Source: Victivallales bacterium | GTDB taxonomy: Bacteria; Verrucomicrobiota; Lentisphaeria; Oligosphaerales; Lenti-02 | DNA length: 8,075 nucleotides | Assembly: GCA_018648945.1 (NCBI GenBank) | Contig: JABGQJ010000340.1 | Location: forward strand, 1 to 8,075 | Reading direction: 5' to 3' | Shown here: positions 1 to 5,403 of the stretch, in pieces | Layout: each line of letters opens with the position of its first letter | Position numbering within the stretch: position 1 is the first letter of the stretch | The notes under the pieces: generated by a model | Database searches by the model: none | The model's input: the letters and a program-made list of their open reading frames with translations, nothing else | What the model was told of the DNA's origin: nothing | Translations under genes and position numbers: made by a program

Positions 1-1
1 G

Positions 2-223
2 ACGTTCACACCAGTGATCAACCCGCCGCAAGTCGGCATCCTAGGGGTGGGCAGGACTCTCCTGCACCCCGTGCGCACCGCCGATGGCGTCGAGCACCGC
101 GACTTCATGCAGCTCAGCCTCACCCTCGACCACCGGGTCGTCGATGGCGCCCCCGGCGCCCGTTTCCTCCAGACCCTGACCGCCATCCTCGAGAACTTCC
201 AGCTCGTTTGCATCGCAGGCTAG
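2..223 (+). CDS. 2-oxoacid dehydrogenase E2 (dihydrolipoyl acyltransferase), C-terminal end only
   Basis: This is the last 73 codons of an E2 acyltransferase; the 5' part lies outside the window and the frame is open to the left edge. E2 moves the acyl group from lipoyl-lysine to CoA and forms the core of the cytoplasmic dehydrogenase complex. The visible part begins TFTPVINPPQVGILGVG, typical of the catalytic domain. It then carries the active-site motif DHRVVDGAPGARFL, with the catalytic His at 131-133 and the Asp at 143-145, and ends in the usual helix plus short tail. The lipoyl and peripheral-subunit-binding domains cannot be seen, so substrate class (pyruvate, branched-chain or 2-oxoglutarate) cannot be assigned. 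E3 and E1 genes follow on the same strand, which supports a complex operon, but a 571-bp repeat-bounded cassette now separates E2 from E3. The GTG at 14 is internal, not a start. Confidence 0.93.
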   Translation, partial: TFTPVINPPQVGILGVGRTLLHPVRTADGVEHRDFMQLSLTLDHRVVDGAPGARFLQTLTAILENFQLVCIAG

Positions 224-233
224 GAAGAAAGGC

Positions 234-284
234 AGCCACGAAACTCACGAAAGGCACGAAGGGGAAGAGAAGGGCGCTTCGCGC
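234..284 (+). repeat. Left terminal inverted repeat (CACGAA array 1 plus GC-rich palindrome)
   Basis: CACGAA occurs at 237, 246 and 255, each followed by a different triplet (act, agg, ggg), giving an exact 9-nt period. The array is preceded by AGC. A purine-rich stretch follows, then GGGCGCTTCGCGC (272-284), which contains a small GCGC-TTC-GCGC dyad. The whole arm is repeated in inverse orientation at 758-804. Confidence 0.8.
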
Positions 285-302
285 AAGAGTGCCCTACCCA
301 TC

Positions 303-338
303 TTCCTGAAGTTCGTGAGATTCGTGCAATTCGTGGCT
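303..338 (+). repeat. TTCGTG array 2 (9-nt period), upstream of the GxxExxY gene
   Basis: TTCGTG occurs at 312, 321 and 330, and a degenerate TTCCTG sits in phase at 303. The spacers are aag, aga, caa and gct. The orientation is opposite to array 1 and the same as array 3. Arrays 2 and 3 share the 11-nt ending AATTCGTGGCTA-type sequence, so the gene is bracketed by direct repeats as well as by the outer inverted repeats. Arrays 1 and 2 face each other and could form an imperfect hairpin in the leader of the downstream gene. Confidence 0.8.
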
Positions 339-344
339 ATCCAA

Positions 345-350
345 AGGAAG
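345..350 (+). promoter_or_regulatory. Ribosome binding site deciding the GxxExxY gene start
   Basis: AGGAAG lies 8 nt before the ATG at 359 and only 5 nt before the alternative TTG at 356. The spacing favours the ATG. Confidence 0.6.
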
Positions 351-358
351 ACACGTTG

Positions 359-757
359 ATGAACCGGCAAGCCAATCGAGTCGCCAAGGGGGAGATGATC
401 TACCCGGATCTCTCCTACCGAGTCGTCGGTTGTGCGCTGGCCGTCTACCGTGAGTTGGGGTTTGGTTTCTTGGAGAAGGTCTACGAGAATGCCCTCATGG
501 TCGCTCTGCACCAGGCTGGGCTCCATGCCCTGCAGCAGGTCTCTATCGAAGTGCCATTCCGGGATGTGATCGTCGGTCGCTACACGGCCGACATCGTAGT
601 GGAGGAGAAGATCCTTCTTGAGCTCAAGTCCTGCGACGACATCTCCCCCGCCCATATGGCTCAGACACTTAACTACCTCAAGGCGACTGGTCTCCGCCTT
701 GGGGTCGTCCTGAATCTCGCTAAGGGCGACATGCACTTCCGTCGCGTCGTCCTCTAG
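359..757 (+). CDS. GxxExxY family protein (PD-(D/E)XK nuclease-like fold)
   Basis: This is a 132-residue cytoplasmic-type protein with no signal peptide or membrane segment. It has the family signature G36-xx-E39-xx-Y42-xx-AL in GFLEKVYENAL. It also has a nuclease-like core with D78 in YTADIVV and E88-L-K90 in ILLELKS, as expected for D...(E/Q)xK chemistry. The length matches the family, which usually has about 120-140 residues, so the gene looks complete. ATG 359 is preferred over TTG 356 because of the AGGAAG site 8 nt upstream. The family is predicted from fold recognition to be nuclease-like; I know of no established biological role. It lies between E2 and E3 genes with which it has no obvious functional link, and is enclosed by CACGAA/TTCGTG repeat arrays. 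This suggests it is cargo of, or acts on, the repeat-bounded cassette. Its sampled G+C is lower than that of the flanking genes. Confidence 0.88.
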   Translation: MNRQANRVAKGEMIYPDLSYRVVGCALAVYRELGFGFLEKVYENALMVALHQAGLHALQQVSIEVPFRDVIVGRYTADIVVEEKILLELKSCDDISPAHMAQTLNYLKATGLRLGVVLNLAKGDMHFRRVVL

Positions 758-804
758 GCGCGAAGCGCCCACTTCCCTTCGTGCCTTTCGTGTAATTCGT
801 GGCT
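758..804 (-). repeat. Right terminal inverted repeat (TTCGTG array 3 plus GC-rich palindrome)
   Basis: It begins right after the TAG of the GxxExxY gene. GCGCGAAGCGCCC (758-770) is the exact inverse of 272-284. TTCGTG then occurs at 778, 787 and 796 with spacers cct, taa and gct, again at a 9-nt period. The GTG at 799 lies within the last unit and creates a spurious upstream start for the E3 gene. Confidence 0.8.
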
Positions 805-813
805 ACAAAAGAG

Positions 814-819
814 CAGGAA
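814..819 (+). promoter_or_regulatory. Ribosome binding site deciding the E3 start
   Basis: CAGGAA lies 6 nt before ATG 826. The in-frame GTG at 799 is part of the TTCGTG repeat and has no comparable site before it, so 826 is the true start. Confidence 0.6.
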
Positions 820-825
820 CATAGC

Positions 826-2169
826 ATGTACGATCTAGCAATCATCGGCGCGGGCCCCGGCGGCTACGAGGCAGCGGCATATGCCGCGAAGCTGGGCAAG
901 AGTGTGGTCCTCTTCGAGAAGGCTGAGGTGGGCGGCACCTGCCTGAACGTGGGCTGCATCCCCACCAAGACCCTCCTGCGGTCGGCCAAGAGCCTGGCCG
1001 AGTGCAAGCACGCGGCCAAGTACGGCGTGACCGTGGCCGAGCCGACCCTCGATATGAAGGCGGTCCAGGCGCGCAAGCAGGAAGTGATCGCCATGCTGGT
1101 CAAGGGCGTGCGGGGCATGCTCAAGAAGGCCAAGGTGGAGATGGTCTTCGCCGAGGCCAGGATCGCCGGGCGCGGGAAAGTCGTGGCCGACGGCACCGAA
1201 TACGAAGCCGCCAACATCCTGATCGCCACTGGCAGCGTCCCCGCCGCCCCGCCAATACCCGGACTGGCCGACTCGGCCCAGGTGCTCGATTCCACCGGCA
1301 TTCTCGATCTCGACGAAGTCCCCGAGAGCCTGGTGGTGATCGGTGGCGGCGTGATCGGGCTGGAGTTTGCCTGCTTCTTCGCCGAGCTCGGCGTCAAGGT
1401 GGACGTGGTTGAGATGCTCGACAAGATCGCCCCCATCGTGGATGGCGACATCGCCAAGAAGCTGCAGAGCGAGCTGAAGCGCAAGGGCGTCACCTTCCAC
1501 CTCTCCTGCCGGGTGGGCAAGATCGATGGCGACACCGTCCACTTCACCGACAAGAAGGGCCAGGACCAGAGCCTTGCCGCGACCTGGGTTCTGAACGCCA
1601 CTGGCCGCAAGCTGGTCACCGACGGCGTGGGCCTGGCAGAGGCCGGCGTCGAGTTCGATCGTGGCGGCATCAAAACCGACGAACTGGGCAAGACCAATGT
1701 CCCCGGCATCTGGGCCTGCGGCGACGTCACCGGCCGGTTGCTCCTCGCCCACTCCGCCACCCGCGAGGGCATCGTTGCGGTCAACAACATGTTCGACCAG
1801 CCCGACCGCATGCGCTTCGGGGCGGTGCCCAGCGTCATCTACACCCATCCCGAGGTCGCCCAGGTAGGCGCGACCGAAGAAGAGCTCAAGGAACAGGGCA
1901 TTGCCTACAAGAAGGCCGTCATGCCCATGGCCATCGCCGGTCGTTTCCTGGTGGAGAACGCGGGCAAGAGCGGCACCGTCAAGGCCCTGGTCAGCGAAGA
2001 GTTCGGCCAAGTCCTCGGCATTCACATGATCGGTGGCGAATGTGGCGAATTCATCGCCGCCGCCGCCGCCATGGTCGAGCTCGAGCTTTGCGTCGAGGAT
2101 GTCCGTCAGATCGTCTTCCCGCACCCGACCGTCAGCGAAGCGCTGAAAGAGACGATCCTTCACGTCTAG
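826..2169 (+). CDS. lpdA: Dihydrolipoamide dehydrogenase (E3)
   Basis: This 447-residue flavoprotein reoxidises the dihydrolipoyl groups of E2 and passes electrons through a disulfide and FAD to NAD+. The N-terminal FAD-binding fingerprint is GAGPGG at residues 8-13. The redox-active disulfide motif GGTCLNVGCIPTK has Cys39 and Cys44. The NAD-binding fingerprint GGGVIG is at 173-178, followed by an acidic strand end (VDVVE). The second FAD motif is CGD at 298-300. The C-terminal dimer interface carries the catalytic pair His433 and Glu438 in HPTVSE. All key residues are present and the length is near the family norm of about 450-475, so the enzyme should be active. The start at 826 gives the canonical MYDLAIIGAGPGG. 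The gene follows E2 and a repeat cassette and precedes the fused E1 on the same strand, 84 nt away. An E3 may also serve other complexes such as 2-oxoglutarate dehydrogenase or glycine cleavage. Confidence 0.97.
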   Translation: MYDLAIIGAGPGGYEAAAYAAKLGKSVVLFEKAEVGGTCLNVGCIPTKTLLRSAKSLAECKHAAKYGVTVAEPTLDMKAVQARKQEVIAMLVKGVRGMLKKAKVEMVFAEARIAGRGKVVADGTEYEAANILIATGSVPAAPPIPGLADSAQVLDSTGILDLDEVPESLVVIGGGVIGLEFACFFAELGVKVDVVEMLDKIAPIVDGDIAKKLQSELKRKGVTFHLSCRVGKIDGDTVHFTDKKGQDQSLAATWVLNATGRKLVTDGVGLAEAGVEFDRGGIKTDELGKTNVPGIWACGDVTGRLLLAHSATREGIVAVNNMFDQPDRMRFGAVPSVIYTHPEVAQVGATEEELKEQGIAYKKAVMPMAIAGRFLVENAGKSGTVKALVSEEFGQVLGIHMIGGECGEFIAAAAAMVELELCVEDVRQIVFPHPTVSEALKETILHV

Positions 2170-2176
2170 GAATACC

Positions 2177-2212
2177 GTCTGACCGGTCTGACAAGTTCGG
2201 CTGGTCCGACAG
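2177..2212 (+). repeat. GTCYGA array in the E3-E1 spacer (9-nt period)
   Basis: Four consecutive 9-nt units start at 2177, 2186, 2195 and 2204: GTCTGACCG, GTCTGACAA, GTTCGGCTG and GTCCGACAG. The consensus is GTCYGA plus a variable triplet, with unit 3 diverged at two positions. The array fills nearly half of the 84-nt gap between the E3 stop and E1 start. The layout is the same as the CACGAA arrays but the hexamer differs. Confidence 0.6.
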
Positions 2213-2241
2213 ACAGTTTGCCAAAGAATCCAGTCGGAAAC

Positions 2242-2245
2242 GGAG
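2242..2245 (+). promoter_or_regulatory. Ribosome binding site deciding the E1 start
   Basis: GGAG lies 8 nt before ATG 2254. The in-frame TTG at 2218 lies just past the repeat array and lacks a comparable site. Confidence 0.6.
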
Positions 2246-2253
2246 CCATACCC

Positions 2254-4716
2254 ATGACGAAAAAACTAGAGATCCTTCCCGAAGAGCTGTTCGCCCCCGG
2301 TCAGATCGACTTCACGTCGATCCCGGTGAACCAATACGCCAAGACGGTCGAGGAGGAGCTGAAGATCTACTCCCTCGACGACTTCAAGGCGGTCTATCAT
2401 GACATGATCGTGCTGCGCACGTTCGAGACGATCATCGACCAGATCAAGAAACTCGGAGAGTATCAGGGCGTGGCCTATAAACACGCTGGCCCCGCCCACC
2501 TGTCCATCGGTCAGGAAGCCGCTGCGGTCGGCCAGGCGTGGTCGCTGGATATCGATGACTCCATCTTCGGCAGCCATCGCTCCCATTCCGAGATCCTGGC
2601 CAAGGGGCTGAGCGCCGTCCGCAAGCTGGATGACGACAAGCTCATGGAGATCATGCGGGGCTTCTTCGATGGCGCGACCCTCGCCGCCGTGGAGAAGGGG
2701 CATGATGGCGATGTGAAGTCCCTCGCCCGCAAGTTCCTGGTCTACGGCGCCTATGCCGAGATCTTCGCGCGGGTGACTGGCTTCAACAAGGGCTGGGGCG
2801 GCTCCATGCACGCCTTCTTCATCCCCTTCGGCATCTTCCCAAACAACGCCATCGTCGGCGGCTCCGGCTCCATCGCGCCCGGCGCGGCCCTCTTCAAGCG
2901 CGTCAACCGCAAGCCCGGCATCGTCATCTGCAACATCGGCGATGCCTCCTTCGGCTGCGGCCCGGTTTGGGAAGGCATCTCCTTCGCCAGCATGGATCAG
3001 TACCGCACTCTGTGGGATCAGGCCCTCGGCGGTGGCCTGCCCATCATCTTCAACTGCTTCAACAACTCCTATGGCATGGGTGGCCAGACCAATGGCGAGA
3101 CCATGGGCTACGAGTTCCTCGCCCGCATCGGGGCCGGAGTCAACCCCGAGCAGATGCACGCCGAACGCGTGAATGGCTACAACCCGCTGGCCGTGGCCGA
3201 TGCCGTCGCCCGCAAGAAACAGATCCTGGCCGAAGGCCGGGGCCCGGTTCTGCTCGACACCGTCACCTACCGCATCGCCGGGCACAGCCCCTCCGATTCC
3301 TCCAGCTACCGTTCCATGGATGAGGTCGCCCGCTTTGAGGAGGCCGACGCCATCCCGAACTACCGCAAGCGCCTGGTCGATGCCGGCGTGATCGCCGACG
3401 CGGACTTCGAGGCCCTCAAGGCAGAGACCGAAGAGTTCGTCTTCGACATGTTCAAGCTCTCCATCGATCCCGAGGTCTCCCCCTACGAGACCCTGGAGTC
3501 GGCCTTCATCGAGACCGTCACCTTCTCCAACCAGAAGGTCGAAGCCTTCGACGACCGCGAGCCCGAGTTCCTGGAGCCCATCGAGGACAACGAGCAGGTC
3601 AAGCGCATTGCCAAGAAGGAACGCTTCGCCATCAACCCGAAGAACGGCAAGCCGTTCCCGGCCATGAAGCAGTACAACTTCCGCGACGCCGTGTTCGAGG
3701 CCATGCTCCATCGCTACGCCATCGACCCGACTCTCACCGCCTTTGGCGAGGAGAATCGCGACTGGGGTGGCGCCTTCGCCTGCTACCGTGGGTTCACGGA
3801 ACTGCTCCCCTACCATCGCCTCTTCAACAGCCCGATCTCCGAGGCCGCCATCGTCGGCGCGGCGGTTGGCTACGCCCTCAGCGGCGGTCGCGCGGTGGCC
3901 GAACTGATGTACTGCGACTTCCTCGGTCGGGCTGGTGACGAGGTCTTCAACCAGCTCTCCAAGTGGCAGGCCATGTCCGGCGGCATTCTCAAGATGCCCG
4001 TCGTCCTGCGCATCTCCGTCGGCTTCAAGTACGGCGCGCAGCACTCCCAGGAATGGTCGGCCATCCTCAACCACATCCCCGGCCTCAAGGTGGTCTACCC
4101 GGTCACGCCCTACGATGCCAAGGGGCTGCTGAACAGCGCCCTCGCCGGCACCGATCCGGTTGTCTTCCTGGAAAGCCAGACCCTCTACGGCGAAGGCGAA
4201 CTGTTCCACGAGGGCGGCGTCCCAGAGGACTACTACGAGATCGAGATCGGCCAGCCCGACGTCAAGCGGCAGGGCAAGGATCTGACCATCATCACCCTCG
4301 GGCCAACGCTCTACAAGGCCATCGAGGCCGCCGACACGCTTGCCGAATACGGCGTGGATGCCGAGGTCATCGACCTGCGCTCCGTGAACCCGCTGGACTA
4401 CGACAAGCTGATCGAGTCGGTCAAGAAGACCGGCAAGGTCCTGCTCGCCAGCGAGGCGGTGGAGCGCGGCAATGTGATGCACAACATCGCCGCCAACCTC
4501 ACCCAGTTCTGCTTCGACTACCTGGATGCCCCGCCCGTCGTGGTCGGTGCCCGCAACTGGGTCAGTCCTGCAGCGGAGCTCGAGGAGAAGTACTTCGCGC
4601 AACCCTACTGGCTGGTGGATGCGGTCCACGAGCGCATCCTGCCGCTCAAGGGCTACACCCCCAAGTCCAACCGCACTCTCGGCGAGCTCGCGCGCTGGAA
4701 CCGCCTGGGCGTCTAG
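2254..4716 (+). CDS. Fused alpha/beta E1 of a 2-oxoacid dehydrogenase complex (TPP-dependent)
   Basis: This 820-residue thiamine-diphosphate enzyme decarboxylates a 2-oxoacid and acylates the lipoyl group of E2. Residues about 45-400 are the alpha-type domain. They include [13 protein letters not shown] (His108, His111), [10 protein letters not shown] at 182-188, and a TPP/Mg motif starting G229-D230-A and ending N270-N271. Residues about 414-470 form a charged linker. Residues about 471-820 are the beta-type domain, with [11 protein letters not shown] (Glu499, Glu500), [18 protein letters not shown] from 525, and the transketolase C-terminal domain. Alpha and beta are separate genes in most bacteria, so this is a natural fusion; similar long fusions exist in several phyla. 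Two oddities stand out: the usual GDG is GDA, and the stretch to NN is 39 residues rather than about 25-30. An insert near residues 118-160 is also longer than in typical alpha subunits. ATG 2254 is chosen from the GGAG site. Pyruvate or branched-chain 2-oxoacid specificity cannot be settled here. Confidence 0.92.
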   Translation: MTKKLEILPEELFAPGQIDFTSIPVNQYAKTVEEELKIYSLDDFKAVYHDMIVLRTFETIIDQIKKLGEYQGVAYKHAGPAHLSIGQEAAAVGQAWSLDIDDSIFGSHRSHSEILAKGLSAVRKLDDDKLMEIMRGFFDGATLAAVEKGHDGDVKSLARKFLVYGAYAEIFARVTGFNKGWGGSMHAFFIPFGIFPNNAIVGGSGSIAPGAALFKRVNRKPGIVICNIGDASFGCGPVWEGISFASMDQYRTLWDQALGGGLPIIFNCFNNSYGMGGQTNGETMGYEFLARIGAGVNPEQMHAERVNGYNPLAVADAVARKKQILAEGRGPVLLDTVTYRIAGHSPSDSSSYRSMDEVARFEEADAIPNYRKRLVDAGVIADADFEALKAETEEFVFDMFKLSIDPEVSPYETLESAFIETVTFSNQKVEAFDDREPEFLEPIEDNEQVKRIAKKERFAINPKNGKPFPAMKQYNFRDAVFEAMLHRYAIDPTLTAFGEENRDWGGAFACYRGFTELLPYHRLFNSPISEAAIVGAAVGYALSGGRAVAELMYCDFLGRAGDEVFNQLSKWQAMSGGILKMPVVLRISVGFKYGAQHSQEWSAILNHIPGLKVVYPVTPYDAKGLLNSALAGTDPVVFLESQTLYGEGELFHEGGVPEDYYEIEIGQPDVKRQGKDLTIITLGPTLYKAIEAADTLAEYGVDAEVIDLRSVNPLDYDKLIESVKKTGKVLLASEAVERGNVMHNIAANLTQFCFDYLDAPPVVVGARNWVSPAAELEEKYFAQPYWLVDAVHERILPLKGYTPKSNRTLGELARWNRLGV

Positions 4717-4730
4717 GAAGCACGGGGACA

Positions 4731-4840
4731 AAGGACGACATGGACTTCATGGACTGCATGGACAATAGCGACGGCAACGATTCCGCGACCGTCCATGCTG
4801 TCCATCGTCCATGAACGTCCATCCTGTCCATGACGTCCAC
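4731..4840. repeat. Inverted ATGGAC/GTCCAT hexamer array downstream of E1
   Basis: The left arm has ATGGAC at 4740, 4749 and 4758, with a degenerate AAGGAC in phase at 4731, all at a 9-nt period. After a 27-nt centre, the right arm has GTCCAT at 4791, 4800, 4807, 4817 and 4826 and GTCCAC at 4835. Most right-arm spacers are 3 nt, but one is 1 nt and one is 4 nt. The inner edges GCATGGAC (4756-4763) and GTCCATGC (4791-4798) form an 8-bp stem. The array starts 15 nt after the E1 stop and has no U-tract, so a standard intrinsic terminator is not evident. A short open frame through it only translates the repeat (MDxMDxMD) and is not a gene. Confidence 0.8.
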
Positions 4841-4859
4841 GATTTGCCTTCAACTCACG

Positions 4860-4887
4860 TTGACAGACGGTGGCCATAGAGTAGATT
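4860..4887 (+). promoter_or_regulatory. Sigma70-like promoter for tRNA-Ser
   Basis: TTGACA (4860-4865) matches the -35 consensus perfectly. TAGATT (4882-4887) is a partial -10 at 16-nt spacing. Transcription would start near 4894, giving a leader of about 63 nt before the tRNA. An imperfect dyad, CTCACA (4894-4899) with TGTGAG (4918-4923), lies in that leader. The assignment rests on pattern only. Confidence 0.45.
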
Positions 4888-4956
4888 AATGACCTCACAG
4901 CGGGGTATCTCGCCTCATGTGAGACTGACAATTTGGCGATCTGGCGACCCACACCC

Positions 4957-5046
<90 letters not shown>

Positions 5047-5052
5047 GTATTG

Positions 5053-5096
5053 ACGAGCCGTCCGAACTCTCGAGTTCGGGCGGCTCGTTCCTTTTT
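5053..5096 (+). terminator. Intrinsic terminator of the tRNA-Ser unit
   Basis: A 16-bp stem forms between ACGAGCCGTCCGAACT (5053-5068) and AGTTCGGGCGGCTCGT (5073-5088), with one T-G wobble and a CTCG tetraloop. TTTTT follows at 5092-5096, so it reads as a terminator on the plus strand. Confidence 0.88.
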
Positions 5097-5152
5097 GGTG
5101 GCATGGGTGGTTTCTCCCCATCCGGGGTTCGACCGCGAGCCTTGGCGAGCAA

Positions 5153-5189
5153 AGGCTGCACATACGTGCAGCAGTGAGCGCAGCGAACG
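5153..5189 (+). repeat. 37-nt repeat, copy 1
   Basis: It matches the copy at 5212-5248 at 34 of 37 positions. All three differences fall in the four-base loop of a hairpin, GCTGCAC-atac-GTGCAGC; the 7-bp stem and the tail AGTGAGCGCAGCGAACG are unchanged. Confidence 0.8.
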
Positions 5190-5211
5190 CCACCGCCGCC
5201 TCGGACGGCAG

Positions 5212-5248
5212 AGGCTGCACGCAGGTGCAGCAGTGAGCGCAGCGAACG
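5212..5248 (+). repeat. 37-nt repeat, copy 2
   Basis: This is the second copy, offset 59 nt from the first. The stem GCTGCAC/GTGCAGC is identical, and the loop is gcag instead of atac. Loop-only divergence suggests the stem or its inverted symmetry is what is kept. Confidence 0.8.
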
Positions 5249-5261
5249 TCAGTCGTTCCCG

Positions 5262-5280
5262 GAGCCCCCGCAGGAGGGCG
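5262..5280 (+). repeat. 19-nt GC-rich repeat, copy 1
   Basis: GAGCCCCCGCAGGAGGGCG recurs at 5333-5351 with one change (A to T). It has imperfect dyad symmetry (GCCC...GGGC around GCAG). The two copies bracket the GCAA hairpin. Confidence 0.7.
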
Positions 5281-5291
5281 GAATGCAGTAG

Positions 5292-5311
5292 CCACGGGTG
5301 CAAACCCGTGG
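5292..5311 (+). repeat. Perfect 8-bp hairpin with GCAA tetraloop
   Basis: CCACGGGT (5292-5299) pairs fully with ACCCGTGG (5304-5311) across GCAA, a GNRA-type loop. There is no U-tract, so it is not an obvious terminator. It resembles the palindromic core of REP-type repeats. Confidence 0.75.
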
Positions 5312-5332
5312 ACTGGGTTGGTGGGGATTTCC

Positions 5333-5351
5333 GAGCCCCCGCAGGTGGGCG
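5333..5351 (+). repeat. 19-nt GC-rich repeat, copy 2
   Basis: It matches 5262-5280 at 18 of 19 positions, with an offset of 71 nt. The single change lies at the unpaired position of the imperfect stem. Confidence 0.7.
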
Positions 5352-5360
5352 ACATACCCT

Positions 5361-5382
5361 CCCCTGGCCATCAGCCCAGGGG
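5361..5382. repeat. Hairpin CCCCTGG/CCAGGGG
   Basis: A 7-bp perfect stem (5361-5367 with 5376-5382) has an 8-nt loop. It is part of the structured convergent region and has no U-tract on either strand. Confidence 0.6.
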
Positions 5383-5383
5383 T

Positions 5384-5403
5384 GGGCGGAGGCGTTTCCG
5401 CCC
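5384..5403 (-). terminator. Hairpin directly after the beta-helix stop codon
   Basis: GGGCGGA (5384-5390) pairs with TCCGCCC (5397-5403) over a 6-nt loop, abutting the TAG at 5404-5406 of the minus-strand gene. It may end that transcript together with the neighbouring hairpin, but it lacks a T-rich tail, so intrinsic termination is uncertain. Confidence 0.35.

Larger units (their letters stand above)
234..804 (+). mobile_element. Candidate repeat-bounded cassette carrying a GxxExxY gene
   Basis: The segment is 571 bp. Its left end (234-284) and right end (758-804) are imperfect inverted copies. The outer 27 nt match at 24 positions and the inner 13 nt (272-284 against 758-770) match perfectly, separated by a short unequal stretch. 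The only gene inside is the GxxExxY-family protein, whose stop codon directly abuts the right arm. The cassette lies between two genes, E2 and E3, whose products work in one complex, which suggests it was inserted into an existing operon. Five sampled lines of the inner gene average about 58% G+C against about 65% in sampled lines of the E3 gene. There is no transposase and I see no clean target-site duplication, so mobility is inferred, not shown. It could instead be an old insertion or a regulatory array that happens to frame the gene. Confidence 0.45.
5047..5403. other. Convergent intergenic region filled with short structured repeats, no credible gene
   Basis: This 357-nt stretch separates the plus-strand tRNA unit from the minus-strand beta-helix gene. 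After the terminator it holds a pair of 37-nt direct repeats, a pair of 19-nt direct repeats, a GCAA-loop hairpin and two further hairpins. The open frames crossing it on either strand (e.g. 5050-5790 plus, 4992-5576 minus) only translate the repeats and lack recognisable protein features. The overall look is that of REP-type extragenic repeats, which often lie between convergent genes. Confidence 0.65.

Noticed and set aside
224..244. Target-site duplication flanking the GxxExxY cassette
   Set aside because: The left flank (GAAGAAAGGC) and right flank (ACAAAAGAGC) are loosely alike but share no exact duplicate, so a duplication is not claimed.
245..772. 175-residue minus-strand open frame over the GxxExxY gene
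   Set aside because: The plus-strand frame has the family signature and a ribosome binding site; the minus frame runs through both repeat arms and has no recognisable features.
835..2163. Minus-strand open frame opposite E3
   Set aside because: Shadow of lpdA; the composition is repetitive and E3 has all catalytic residues on the plus strand.
2266..4731. 821-residue minus-strand open frame opposite E1
   Set aside because: It is the antisense shadow of a high-GC gene with strong codon bias. Its translation is low in complexity (rich in G, D, V, L, H) and matches no recognisable family, while the plus strand has intact E1 motifs.
4740..4814. Small peptide MDFMDCMD... after E1
   Set aside because: It is only the translation of the ATGGAC nonamer repeat; no ribosome binding site of note and no conserved features.
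5153..5248. CRISPR array
   Set aside because: Only two repeat copies, a 22-nt gap, hairpins inside the repeats and no cas genes in the window.
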